Made by a program: the position numbers and the translations under genes
Shown: positions 1 to 7,130 of the stretch, piece by piece
Position numbering within the stretch: position 1 is the first letter of the stretch
Layout of the letters: every line of letters begins with the position of its first letter
Assembly: GCA_946641795.1 (NCBI GenBank)
Contig: CAMPBZ010000004.1
Location: 1-21,357 of the forward strand
Source of the DNA: an uncultured Clostridia bacterium
GTDB lineage: Bacteria; Bacillota; Clostridia; Oscillospirales; CAG-272
Length of the DNA: 21,357 nt
Direction: 5' to 3'
Notes under the pieces: generated by a model
Told to the model about the DNA's origin: nothing
The model's database searches: none
What the model saw: the letters and a program-made list of their open reading frames with translations, nothing else

Positions 1-832
1 CGGCATGGTCGGTTTTTGGAACGACCATCAGCGTTCTGCCGAGCGCTTTGCCGACTGCGTCCTCCAATTCGGCTTTTTCCAGCCCCGAGCGCAAATTGAT
101 TTGTGCAAAGACCTTATCAGTCGCCGAGGCAAGCATTTCATCGGTCAGCATTGCCTCCGCCTGCACTTTTGCCGCTTCGGCAGGCACACCGGCTTTCTGC
201 AAGCCGTCGATGAGATTGTTCAAAACCTTTTGCCGCAGAATGGCGTTCAGTTTTGCCGGGGAGATGTAGGCAAACCCGAAGGTATTGAAATCCGGCATGA
301 CCTGGTTCGAGTCGGCAAGGCAGATCATGTGTTCGCCGGCCTTGATCAGGCCAACGACCTCGCCGTGGATCTCCATGCCCTGAAATTCGAGCGTCAGCGT
401 ATCGCCAACGGCAATTCCGTTTTTGCTTGCAAACTTATCCGAGAGCCAGATGCCGTCGCTTTGGTCGTCGTATTCCGCGCCGCTCATCAGGGTAAAGGTG
501 GAAACGGTGTAATTCTCCGAAACGTCCAGCGCGAGGGCTTTCTTGCTCTCGCCCTTGACTTCCAGATTGACCGAGAGATACCGCGTTGCCGCATCCACGC
601 CAGGGGTCGAGGCGATCCTTTCCCGATCGTCTTTGGTAAAACCGGTTTCGGAATAGAGCCGGTAGTCGGCGTAGTTGGTCTGTTCAAAGAAATTTCCGAC
701 GTCGTATTCAATGGTTTTCCACTCCATGTTGAAGCCGAGGAAAATGCCGATCCCCAGCGTCATCATAATGATCATGGAGATAAATTGCGCCTTGTAGCTC
801 CACGCGGTGCGGAGCAGTTTGCGAAAGAGCAT
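1..832 (-). CDS. ABC exporter permease, FtsX/MacB type (C-terminus cut by window edge)
   Basis: The first 277 codons of a permease are present; the rest lies beyond base 1. The start ATG (832-830) overlaps the TGA of the upstream ATPase gene as TGATG, so the two are probably translationally coupled. The protein begins with a short basic cytoplasmic stretch (MLFRKLLRTAW) and one hydrophobic helix at about residues 17-38 (ISMIIMMTLGIGIF). A long soluble segment follows, with FtsX/MacB-like periplasmic-domain character (for example residues reading GVDAATRYLSV and DGIWLSDKFASKNG). Such permeases usually carry further helices near the C-terminus, which are not visible here. Together with the ATPase it should form an exporter or mechanotransmission complex; the substrate cannot be read. 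A lipoprotein-release role is unlikely in a Gram-positive cell. Family assignment is fairly sure, substrate unknown. Confidence 0.8.
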   Translation of the reverse strand, partial: MLFRKLLRTAWSYKAQFISMIIMMTLGIGIFLGFNMEWKTIEYDVGNFFEQTNYADYRLYSETGFTKDDRERIASTPGVDAATRYLSVNLEVKGESKKALALDVSENYTVSTFTLMSGAEYDDQSDGIWLSDKFASKNGIAVGDTLTLEFQGMEIHGEVVGLIKAGEHMICLADSNQVMPDFNTFGFAYISPAKLNAILRQKVLNNLIDGLQKAGVPAEAAKVQAEAMLTDEMLASATDKVFAQINLRSGLEKAELEDAVGKALGRTLMVVPKTDHA

Positions 833-1533
833 CACCACTCCACCTCGTCAGCGGAAAGCGGATTTTCCTGCTCGATGACCTCGCGGATCTTTCCATTCTT
901 GACGCGGATCACTTCGTCCGCCATTTTTGCAATGTTCTGGTTGTGCGTAACGATGACAATCGTCTTGCCGTAGTTGCGCGCCATATCCAAAAGCAGTTTC
1001 AACACCATCACGCCGGTTTCGGAATCCAGTGCGCCGGTCGGCTCGTCACAAAGCAGAATTTTCGGATTTTTGCAAAGCGCGCGGGCAATGGAAATGCGCT
1101 GTTGCTCGCCGCCCGAAAGCTCGGCGGGAAAGTTGTTCAGGTGATCGGAAAGCCCCACCTTGGCAATCATCTCTTTTGCGTCGAGCGCGTTTTTGGAAAT
1201 TTCGGAAACCAGTTTGACGTTCTCGTAAACCGTCAGCGTGGGGATCAGATTATAAAATTGGAAGACAAAGCCGACGGTGGACGCACGGTAATCGGCAAGC
1301 TCGTTGTCGGTCAGTTTGGAAATATCCGCGCCCGAAACGGTAATTTTGCCCTCGCTGGGGCTGTCCAGCCCGCCCAGCAGGTTGAGTAGCGTGCTCTTTC
1401 CAGCGCCCGACGGGCCGAGGATTACAACGAACTTGCCCTCGTCAAGGGTAAAATCAACGTGATCCAGCGCGCGCAGTTCGTGGTCGCCGCTTGTGTAAAT
1501 TTTGGAAACGTTTTCAAATTGAACAATCGACAT
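832..1533 (-). CDS. ABC transporter ATP-binding protein, MacB/LolD-like
   Basis: This 233-residue ATPase powers the permease encoded directly downstream. Walker A GPSGAGKST is at residues 40-48, the Q-loop Gln near 92, the signature LSGGEQQR at 139-146, Walker B ILLCDEP at 159-165, and an H-loop THN follows. The ALDSETG after Walker B and the compact length fit the MacB/LolD/FtsE class. A longer reading from an ATG at 1548 is open, but the ATG at 1533 is preceded by GGGAGG with a 7-base gap, and the longer form would use that ribosome binding site as coding sequence, so 1533 is chosen. The gene has its own strong promoter (1639-1667) and two palindromic operators, and overlaps the permease by one base. 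No regulator gene is visible; it may lie beyond the window edge. Confidence 0.93.
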   Translation of the reverse strand: MSIVQFENVSKIYTSGDHELRALDHVDFTLDEGKFVVILGPSGAGKSTLLNLLGGLDSPSEGKITVSGADISKLTDNELADYRASTVGFVFQFYNLIPTLTVYENVKLVSEISKNALDAKEMIAKVGLSDHLNNFPAELSGGEQQRISIARALCKNPKILLCDEPTGALDSETGVMVLKLLLDMARNYGKTIVIVTHNQNIAKMADEVIRVKNGKIREVIEQENPLSADEVEW

Positions 1534-1554
1534 TTTACAGCCTCCCATTTTTTT

Positions 1555-1570
1555 GTTAGCATATGCTAAC
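1555..1570. promoter_or_regulatory. Perfect palindrome, candidate operator 1
   Basis: GTTAGCATATGCTAAC is a perfect 16-base palindrome in the leader, about 10 bases upstream of the exporter ATPase ribosome binding site. The same half-sites (GTTAGC-N4-GCTAAC) recur at 1622-1637 on the promoter. The repetition of half-site and spacing points to a dimeric repressor, for example TetR- or MarR-type; the protein is not identified. Between the two sites a small hairpin (arms 1587-1593 and 1598-1604, AACC loop) could add attenuation. Confidence 0.75.
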
Positions 1571-1621
1571 TCATTGCCAAAAGAAGAAAGAGCAACCGCT
1601 CTTTTGCGTTTTCTTTCACGA

Positions 1622-1637
1622 GTTAGCCTCTGCTAAC
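1622..1637. promoter_or_regulatory. Palindrome overlapping transcription start, candidate operator 2
   Basis: GTTAGCCTCTGCTAAC has the same 6-base arms and 4-base centre as the palindrome at 1555-1570, with centres 67 bases apart. It begins one base downstream of the -10 box (1639-1644) and covers the expected start site, where a bound repressor would block RNA polymerase. Two sites would allow cooperative binding or looping. Confidence 0.75.
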
Positions 1638-1638
1638 A

Positions 1639-1667
1639 AGTATAGCACCGGTCAAATGGTTTGTCAA
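1639..1667 (-). promoter_or_regulatory. Sigma-A promoter of the ABC exporter operon
   Basis: On the minus strand TTGACA (1667-1662), a 17-base spacer and TATACT (1644-1639) form a near-consensus promoter. Transcription should start near 1632, giving a leader of about 100 bases before the ATPase start at 1533. So strong a core promoter overlapped by an operator is typical of a tightly repressed, inducible efflux unit. Confidence 0.85.
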
Positions 1668-1754
1668 TACTTTTTTGAGGATTTTTTATGGCCATAGCAA
1701 AAACTTTTTTACAGCAGTTTGCCTCTAATCCAACCTTTTCCCAAAGTTCTTTTA

Positions 1755-1816
1755 GGGGGTGGGGGTGCAGGGGGGCGGGGGACATTTTCTTGCAAGAAAA
1801 AGCCCCCGCCCCCTGC
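1755..1816. repeat. G-rich run and long GC hairpin, candidate intergenic repeat/terminator
   Basis: This lies just downstream of the amino-acid ABC ATPase stop, in the 304-base gene-free stretch 1534-1837. Plus-strand G-runs at 1755-1759, 1761-1765, 1770-1775 and 1777-1781 make a G-quadruplex motif. The last two also form the arm (1767-1781) of a long hairpin pairing with 1802-1816; its inner part 1785-1800 is the perfect palindrome TTTTCTTGCAAGAAAA. No U-tract follows on the minus strand, so it is not a classical terminator, though it may end the importer transcript. A 63-codon minus frame (1633-1824) crosses it but looks non-coding. The remainder of the stretch (1671-1754) shows nothing I recognise. 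Confidence 0.55.
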
Positions 1817-1837
1817 ATATCCACTTTCTAAAAAATC

Positions 1838-2623
1838 CTACTTCTGAATAGACCCCACAAACTCTTTCAAGCGCGGGCTTGGGCAATCCGGCCCGAACGC
1901 AGTTTTGGTATCGCCGTAGTAATCGACCACGCCGTTATCCATAAACAGCACCTGGTCGGCGACCTCGGCGGCAAATTTCATTTCGTGGGTGACCACGATC
2001 ATGGTCATATTATCGTCGGCGAGGGAACGCAGGACGTTGAGAACCTCGACCGTCAGTTCGGGGTCGAGCGCCGAGGTGGGCTCGTCGAAGCAGAGGATGT
2101 CCGGCGCCATCGCCAGCGCGCGGGCAATGGCAACGCGTTGCTGCTGACCGCCGGAGAGCTGGCAAGGGTAGGCGTCGGCTTTTTCCGAAAGCCCCACCTT
2201 GGCAAGCAGTTCGTCGGCCTTTTGCTCGATTTTTGCAAACAGCTCCTTGCGCTTTTGCTTGTCTTTTTCCTGCTCTTTGGCCAGCAGTTTGGGCGCAAGG
2301 CACAGGTTTTCGCGCACCGTGTACTGCGGAAAGAGGTTGAAATTTTGAAACACCAGGCCGAAGTGCAGGCGCTTTGCGCGCAGTTGTTTTTCGGAAAGAG
2401 ATTTTGCCTGCGAGGCGTCAAAGAGCAGTTCGCCGTTCAAAAACATTCTTCCTTCGTCGGGCGTTTCCAAAAAGTTGATGCACCGCAAAAGCGTGGTCTT
2501 GCCGGAGCCGGAAGAACCGATGATGGCAAGCGTTTTTCCTTTTTCCAGGGTCAGGTCAATGCCTTTGAGGACATCGGTGCGGCCAAAACTTTTCCGAACG
2601 CCGCAAAACTCCAAAAATGCCAT
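1838..2623 (-). CDS. Polar amino-acid ABC importer, ATP-binding protein (GlnQ/HisP family)
   Basis: This 261-residue cytoplasmic ATPase energises uptake through the permease encoded 13 bases upstream. Walker A GSSGSGKTT is at residues 36-44, the Q-loop Gln at about 93, the signature LSGGQQQR at 156-163, Walker B ILCFDEPTSALDPE follows, and the H-loop reads VVTHEM. DEPTSALDPE and VTHEM are hallmarks of the polar amino-acid (PAAT) ATPases. It is about 20 residues longer than usual because of a Lys/Glu-rich insertion at about 114-136 in the helical subdomain. The start is supported by GGGGGAGG a few bases upstream. It is the last gene of the binding-protein/permease/ATPase unit. The substrate amino acid cannot be fixed from sequence. 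Confidence 0.95.
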   Translation of the reverse strand: MAFLEFCGVRKSFGRTDVLKGIDLTLEKGKTLAIIGSSGSGKTTLLRCINFLETPDEGRMFLNGELLFDASQAKSLSEKQLRAKRLHFGLVFQNFNLFPQYTVRENLCLAPKLLAKEQEKDKQKRKELFAKIEQKADELLAKVGLSEKADAYPCQLSGGQQQRVAIARALAMAPDILCFDEPTSALDPELTVEVLNVLRSLADDNMTMIVVTHEMKFAAEVADQVLFMDNGVVDYYGDTKTAFGPDCPSPRLKEFVGSIQK

Positions 2624-2636
2624 AATTCCCTCCCCC

Positions 2637-3332
2637 TCAACTCTTGAAATAGGAAAGCTTCTTTTCCAGCCGGCCGAGCAGAATGGTCAGCACACCGACA
2701 AAGAGCAAATAGAACACCCCGGTATAGAACAAGGGCCAGATGAGCGCTTTGGTGGCCGCCAGCTTTTTGGCCTGGAAAATGATTTCGGAAACCATAATAC
2801 AGTTTGCCAGCGCCGTATCCTTGATGAGCGTGATGATCTCGTTGGACATGGGCGGCACAATGCGCTTGATGACCTGTAAAAGCACCACGCGGAAAAAGAT
2901 TTGCCGGCGCGTCATACCCAAAACCTGCCCCGCCTCGTACTGCCCCTGGCTGATGCTTTCGATGCCGCCGCGGTAGATCTCGGAAAAATAGCAGGCGTAG
3001 TTGATGGAAAACGCGATGAGCACCGCAACAATGCGCCCGGCATCCTCAATGCCGTAGTTCAAAAAGAAATATTTATCCACCTGCGCAAAGATCTGGTGGT
3101 TGAACAACAGGCCCGGCACATAGTAAATAATGAAGATCTGCAACATCAGCGGCACGCCGCGAACGATCCAGACGAACACTTTGGAAACGGCGCGCAACGG
3201 CTTGAACCGGCTCATAGAACAAAAGGCAATGGGAAGCCCCAGCGGGATGCCGGCCAACAGCGTAACGGCAAAGATCAGGCAGGAAATTTTGAAGCCGTTG
3301 AGCAAAAACGCAGTAATCTGCCAAAAAGTCAT
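2637..3332 (-). CDS. Polar amino-acid ABC importer, permease (HisM/GlnP family)
   Basis: A 231-residue inner-membrane permease. Hydrophobic segments open the protein (MTFWQITAFLLNGF and the stretch after it), further helices follow, and the cytoplasmic EAA loop reads QYEAGQVLGMTRRQIFF, the contact site for the ATPase. GGIESISQGQYEAG before it is typical of HisM/GlnP permeases. A longer frame starts at 3431, but the ATG at 3332 has AAAGGA nine bases upstream, and the longer version would translate the hairpin at 3374-3407, so 3332 is chosen. A single permease gene is present, so the channel is probably a homodimer. The hairpin ahead of this gene probably lowers its expression relative to the binding protein. 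Confidence 0.93.
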   Translation of the reverse strand: MTFWQITAFLLNGFKISCLIFAVTLLAGIPLGLPIAFCSMSRFKPLRAVSKVFVWIVRGVPLMLQIFIIYYVPGLLFNHQIFAQVDKYFFLNYGIEDAGRIVAVLIAFSINYACYFSEIYRGGIESISQGQYEAGQVLGMTRRQIFFRVVLLQVIKRIVPPMSNEIITLIKDTALANCIMVSEIIFQAKKLAATKALIWPLFYTGVFYLLFVGVLTILLGRLEKKLSYFKS

Positions 3333-3373
3333 AGCAAAAAATCCTTTCGGGAAAAAACTGAAAAAACAGCCGT

Positions 3374-3407
3374 CAACGGCGCAGGGGAAAAATCCCCTGC
3401 GCCGTTG
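3374..3407 (-). terminator. Partial terminator between binding protein and permease
   Basis: Perfect 14-base arms (3374-3387 and 3394-3407) enclose a 6-base loop. Downstream on the minus strand a T-run (TGTTTTTT) follows after about six bases. The offset T-tract suggests leaky termination, which would give more binding protein than membrane components, a common arrangement in binding-protein operons. Confidence 0.7.
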
Positions 3408-3469
3408 CGCGGACAAGCAACAAAAATTCAAAAATTCAAAACGATACGGGGAAATTCAAAGCCCGATGA

Positions 3470-4282
3470 TTACTTTTGGCTGGAAAAATCGGTGATGACG
3501 GTGGTGGCAACGCCGTATTTCTCGGCAAGCGCCGCAATGGTTCCGTCGGCGGCAAACGCTTCGAGCTGTGCGTTGACCTTTGCGGTCAGGTCGCTGCCCT
3601 TCTTGAAGCCGATGGCATAGAACTCGCTATCGCCGGAGAGGGCGTCCACAATGGCAATGTCGGCATAGTCGCCCTTGCCGCAGTAGCTCCGGGCAAGCTG
3701 AATATCCAGAACGGCGAAGTCGGCCGCGCCGGATTTGACTTCCATCAGCGCGTCGGTCTGCTTGGTGACCGCTTTGACGTTTGCGCCGACCTCGGTGGTG
3801 GCAAAGGTATCCTTGGCGTAGCTTTCACCGGCGGAGCCAGCCTCGGCGGCGCAGGTCTTGCCGGCGAGATCGCCGATTGCCGCAATGCCGCTGGCGGTTT
3901 TTGCAATTACTACCTGCTGGTTTTCCATATAATTGTAGGAAAAGTCAACCTTGGAAGCACGTTCTACGCCGTCGTCATCCGAGCAGTTGGCGGTAAAACC
4001 GTTCCAAACGCAGTCGATGGTGCCGGAGTTGAGATCCATATACTTGTTATCCCAGTTGATCTCCTGGAAGATCACTTTGTAGCCGAGCGCGCCGAACACC
4101 TTTTCGGCAAGTTCGGTATCAAAGCCGACCAGTTTGCCGTTTTCATCCATATAGTTCATAGGCTCGTAGTCGGTGTAGCCAACGGTTACGGTAGGCTGTT
4201 CGGGTTTCTTGCAGGAAGCGAACATTGCCACGGAAGCGAGCAGAAGAACTGCCGCCAGTACGATTGCAAATACTTTTTTCAT
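3470..4282 (-). CDS. Amino-acid ABC importer, solute-binding lipoprotein (family 3)
   Basis: A 270-residue extracellular lipoprotein that captures the amino acid and delivers it to the permease downstream. The signal peptide MKKVFAIVLAAVLLLASVAMFASC ends in a lipobox with Cys24. The mature part opens VTVGYTDYEPMNYMDENG and continues GFDTELAEKV, the classic start of family 3 binding proteins. VDFSYNYMENQQVVI, GDLAGKTCAAEAGSAGE and the closing GTIAALAEKYG also fit the family. The start codon is preceded by AAGGAG at good spacing. The gene is first in its operon behind a full-consensus promoter and a structured leader. Polar amino acids are the usual ligands; the exact one cannot be told from sequence. 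Confidence 0.95.
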   Translation of the reverse strand: MKKVFAIVLAAVLLLASVAMFASCKKPEQPTVTVGYTDYEPMNYMDENGKLVGFDTELAEKVFGALGYKVIFQEINWDNKYMDLNSGTIDCVWNGFTANCSDDDGVERASKVDFSYNYMENQQVVIAKTASGIAAIGDLAGKTCAAEAGSAGESYAKDTFATTEVGANVKAVTKQTDALMEVKSGAADFAVLDIQLARSYCGKGDYADIAIVDALSGDSEFYAIGFKKGSDLTAKVNAQLEAFAADGTIAALAEKYGVATTVITDFSSQK

Positions 4283-4325
4283 TTTTTGTTTCTCCTTTTT
4301 TGTTTCGGCGTTTCGCCTTTTTCGG

Positions 4326-4355
4326 TTTAGCAGTTTAACGCTTTACCCTGCTAAA
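4326..4355. promoter_or_regulatory. Inverted repeat in the leader of the binding-protein gene
   Basis: Arms TTTAGCAG (4326-4333) and CTGCTAAA (4348-4355) are separated by 14 bases and lie about 5 to 35 bases downstream of the expected start site. They could be a repressor operator or an mRNA-stabilising 5' hairpin. A second small hairpin (GGCG-AAA-CGCC) lies between this and the ribosome binding site. No known riboswitch class is recognised. Confidence 0.5.
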
Positions 4356-4366
4356 TTGTTGAATTC

Positions 4367-4395
4367 ATTATAGCAGGCCGAAAACCGTTTGTCAA
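4367..4395 (-). promoter_or_regulatory. Full-consensus sigma-A promoter of the amino-acid importer
   Basis: TTGACA (4395-4390), a 17-base spacer and TATAAT (4372-4367) match consensus exactly on the minus strand. Directly upstream an A/T tract (4399-4416) resembles an UP element, so the promoter should be very strong unless repressed. Confidence 0.9.
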
Positions 4396-4441
4396 GAGTT
4401 TTTTTCAATTTTTTTTGCAAACCCGAAAAGTTTGAAGAAAA

Positions 4442-4455
4442 TGTCAAATTTGACA
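4442..4455. promoter_or_regulatory. Perfect palindrome upstream of importer promoter
   Basis: TGTCAAATTTGACA is a perfect 14-base palindrome about 46 bases upstream of the importer -35 box, in otherwise non-coding sequence. It may be a regulator site; it also contains a -35-like TTGACA in both directions, but no matching -10 box was seen. Confidence 0.4.
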
Positions 4456-4518
4456 GAGCTTGGCCGCTCCGTTTGTGTAAACCGCACAAGGATTTGAGGG
4501 TGTTTCCCCGCTTTTCCG

Positions 4519-4550
4519 AAAAAAGCAGGGGCGCCGAAGCGCCCCTGCTT
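4519..4550 (-). terminator. Intrinsic terminator of the Gly-rich lipoprotein gene
   Basis: Perfect 12-base GC-rich arms (4523-4534 and 4539-4550) close a TTCG tetraloop on the minus strand, followed by six T. It begins about 20 bases after the stop codon at 4570. Confidence 0.92.
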
Positions 4551-4569
4551 GGTGGGCTGTTGTTCCGTT

Positions 4570-7026
4570 TTATTCTGCGGTCGTCTTGCCGGCAGTGCCG
4601 TTTGCGCCGTCGGCCGCGGTACCGTTGCCGTATTTGTCGGAGCGCGTCTGGAGAGCTCCGGAAGCGGTCTTCCGGACGGTTTCGCCGGCCTGGCCGCCGG
4701 TTCCGCCCTGCCCTGCGGTGCCCGCCACAACGCCGTCACCGCCGTTGCCGCCACGGCCGCCCGCGGCGCCGGTTCCGCCGCTATCCCATTTATAGGCGCC
4801 GTTTTCCTGGTCTTCGTTTTCGGAAGCAAAATAATTCAAATCTCCGCGACAGCCGGCGTCGATGGCCGATTGTGCGCCGGAATTGCCGCCGTTGCCGCCA
4901 TTACCGCCGTTGCCACCGTTGCCGCCCGCGGCACCCATGCCGTCTCTTACGGTGTAACCGGTTTCGGAAGTGCTGATGGAAGCTTCGCCGTTGATGCCGG
5001 GTGCGGCAAGCCCTGCCGAGCCGCCGTTACCGCCCTTACCGCCCTTACCGGCGTCGCCACCGTTGTGAGCGATCCAGTAGTAAAAGAATTTCCAGTCTGG
5101 ATCGCCGTGGTAGCCGCTGTTGCCGCCGTTACCGCCATTGCCGCCATTGCCGCCGTTGCCACCCTTACCGGCGTTGCCGCCAACCAGGGTCAGGTTGCCC
5201 TGACCGGAAATGAGGACGGTGGTTGCCGAGGTTGCGTAAGCGCCGTTGCCGCCGTCGGCACCGTTGCCGCCGTTACCGCCGCGGCCGCCATTCCCACCGT
5301 TGCCGCCGGAAGCGCCGTCATCCAGAACGCAATCGCCGCCGTTGCCGCCATTGCCGCCGTCAGACCCGTTGCCGCCGTTGCCGCCGTTGCCGCCGACAAT
5401 GGTCAGCTTGCCGTAAACGGTGACCTTTTGAGCCAGCACACCGTTGGCGCCGTCGGTACCGGCAGTACCGTTTTGCCCATCGGCGCCGTTGCCGCCGGCA
5501 GTACCGTTTTTATTTGCAATGGTTCCGTTTGAGCCGTCCCGGCCTTGCGTGCCGTCAGCTCCATCGGTACCGTTGCCCCCGTAAATGGCCGCGGTCAGCG
5601 CTCTCTCTTCTACCAGCTCCCGGCATTCGATACCGGCGCTGCCGCTACCGCCGGCAACCGCCAGCGTGCCGTTGCCGGAAAGAGTGACCACCCGCTCCGG
5701 GCAGGAGATTGCGACTTTTTCCGCCGCGGCAACCTTGCAATCCCCGGTCGCAATCACGAGCAGGTCTGCGGGGGAAACGATTGCCGAGGTATCTTCACAG
5801 GCGGTGAAGGAGAAGTGGTTCAAAATCAGCGTAGCCGTTTTGCCGGCCCAGAGGTTGGAAAACCGGATGCTGAAATTTTGAATGGGATTTTCAAAAGTGC
5901 TCCCGTTTCTGGGGTTTTCCAGGTGGTACAGACCCTTGATTTCCATCTGCTCGATCTCCCAGCCATCCAGCTTGGTGTTCAGGGTGAGAACACCGTCCTG
6001 ATAGTATTCGGGATCATAGCGGAACCCGGTGATCGCGCCGCTTTCCTGGTATTCGGTAAAGTCCAGGATCAGCTTTTTGGTAAAGGGCGCGTAGGAAACG
6101 TTGGAATAGGTGGGGTGCTGGGTCGTTTCCTCTTCGGGGTTCTGGTACAGGGCCGGGGTGTTTTCCTGTGCAATGGCTACCGCCGTATCCAGATCAAATT
6201 GGAGTTGTTTTTCAATTTGATAACCGAATGTGCCGGTCTCGGACTCCTCAATGACGAAGATCCGCTGGTTGGGAATGATAAATTCGGAGAACGCGTAGCT
6301 GTAACTGCCGTTGACAACGTCGTAGATCAGAACGCCGTAGGTGCGGACGGCATCGTAGTAGGCAACGCGGTAGAAGTATCCTTTTTTATATCCCTGCTCC
6401 TCGCTGAACTGGATGCGAGTGGTGGTTCTTTCGCTAAATTGTTCCATATAGCTTTCGGTAGCCGACTGGGAATTGGAAACGGTATCGCTCCAACTATCGG
6501 TCCAGTGGTAATCCTCGCTTTCGCCAAACGAAAAGCTCTGCTTTGCGCTGATGCCCATGGTCGCCTGCGCCGAAGCAACGCCCTCGATGCCGCCGGACAC
6601 CGAGCCGGAAGCCGACTCCTCAAACGAGAACTCCTTTGCCGAGTTGACGGCAAAGCCGCCGGTGTAGGAATGGGTATCCACCGTTTGGTGCGCCGTAGAA
6701 AGGCTGTTTTGCAGGGATGTGGAAGTCACCTTTTCAAAGGAGAACTCCACCTCATAGTTGTATCTGAACAGGTGCGCCTCGGAGGCCAGAACAGGCGTTC
6801 CGTAAACCATTCCCAAATCGAACATCCAAATATAGTATTTGCCGTTCAGATTGATGGAATTGGAAAGTTCCAACTGCTCTTTGGGCTCGGCACGAAAGGC
6901 TTTTTCGCCCAGCACGGGCTGCGAATTCAAGGTTTCGGAGGGGGTTGCCGGTTGCTTGTTGCCGCCGCAGGCGATCATCCCGAAGCACAGCAAAACCGCA
7001 ATGCAAAGAAGAACGATTTTTTTCAT
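4570..7026 (-). CDS. Large lipoprotein with Ser/Thr-rich beta region and Gly-Gly-X repeat domain
   Basis: An 818-residue surface lipoprotein of unknown function. The signal peptide ends at lipobox Cys20 (FGMIAC). Residues 95-245 are rich in Ser, Thr and aromatics with alternating polar and hydrophobic positions (QATMGISAKQSFSFGE, TTTRIQFSEEQGYKKGYF), recalling the membrane-inserting region of aerolysin/ETX-MTX2 pore formers; this is a resemblance, not a match. Residues 310-470 look like beta-rich binding modules. From about 480 to 790 Gly-Gly-X triplets dominate, mostly GGN, and could fold as polyglycine-II helices. Three strands of similar pattern precede Gly runs (TLSGNGTLAVAGG, TVYGKLTIVGGNGG, SGQGNLTLVGGNAG). 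The gene is a single unit with its own promoter, AGGAGA ribosome binding site and terminator. An adhesin or structural protein is an alternative. Confidence 0.85.
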   Translation of the reverse strand: MKKIVLLCIAVLLCFGMIACGGNKQPATPSETLNSQPVLGEKAFRAEPKEQLELSNSINLNGKYYIWMFDLGMVYGTPVLASEAHLFRYNYEVEFSFEKVTSTSLQNSLSTAHQTVDTHSYTGGFAVNSAKEFSFEESASGSVSGGIEGVASAQATMGISAKQSFSFGESEDYHWTDSWSDTVSNSQSATESYMEQFSERTTTRIQFSEEQGYKKGYFYRVAYYDAVRTYGVLIYDVVNGSYSYAFSEFIIPNQRIFVIEESETGTFGYQIEKQLQFDLDTAVAIAQENTPALYQNPEEETTQHPTYSNVSYAPFTKKLILDFTEYQESGAITGFRYDPEYYQDGVLTLNTKLDGWEIEQMEIKGLYHLENPRNGSTFENPIQNFSIRFSNLWAGKTATLILNHFSFTACEDTSAIVSPADLLVIATGDCKVAAAEKVAISCPERVVTLSGNGTLAVAGGSGSAGIECRELVEERALTAAIYGGNGTDGADGTQGRDGSNGTIANKNGTAGGNGADGQNGTAGTDGANGVLAQKVTVYGKLTIVGGNGGNGGNGSDGGNGGNGGDCVLDDGASGGNGGNGGRGGNGGNGADGGNGAYATSATTVLISGQGNLTLVGGNAGKGGNGGNGGNGGNGGNSGYHGDPDWKFFYYWIAHNGGDAGKGGKGGNGGSAGLAAPGINGEASISTSETGYTVRDGMGAAGGNGGNGGNGGNGGNSGAQSAIDAGCRGDLNYFASENEDQENGAYKWDSGGTGAAGGRGGNGGDGVVAGTAGQGGTGGQAGETVRKTASGALQTRSDKYGNGTAADGANGTAGKTTAE
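4860..5530. repeat. Short tandem coding repeat for Gly-Gly-Asn triplets
   Basis: On the plus strand the unit GCCGTTGCC and close variants recur with a 9-base period in several blocks, broken by unique sequence. They encode the GGN/GGNGG triplets of the lipoprotein. Repeats of this kind can change copy number by slippage in multiples of three codons, altering domain length without breaking the frame. Confidence 0.8.
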
Positions 7027-7088
7027 TTTTTCTCTCCTGTCTATCCTGATACTTCTTTTTTCGGGGTTTCTTTTTTCTTTCCGGTATC

Positions 7089-7117
7089 ATTTTACCATAA
7101 AAGGAAAGAAAATGCAA
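7089..7117 (-). promoter_or_regulatory. Sigma-A promoter of the Gly-rich lipoprotein gene
   Basis: TTGCAT (7117-7112), 17-base spacer and TAAAAT (7094-7089) on the minus strand, 62 bases upstream of the start codon, directly after the terminator of the preceding unit. Confidence 0.75.
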
Positions 7118-7130
7118 ACAAAAATTCCAC

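Noticed and set aside
1633..1824. Minus-strand 63-codon frame across the G-rich hairpin
   Set aside because: It overlaps the exporter promoter and operator and runs through the hairpin; no convincing ribosome binding site or protein character.
4283..4366. Riboswitch or T-box in the leader of the amino-acid binding protein
   Set aside because: The leader is short and shows only simple inverted repeats, without any conserved riboswitch core or T-box sequence.
4549..5532. Plus-strand frame of 327 residues rich in Ala-Ala-Val repeats
   Set aside because: It is the reverse complement of the GGN-coding repeats; the minus-strand frame has signal peptide, ribosome binding site, promoter and terminator.
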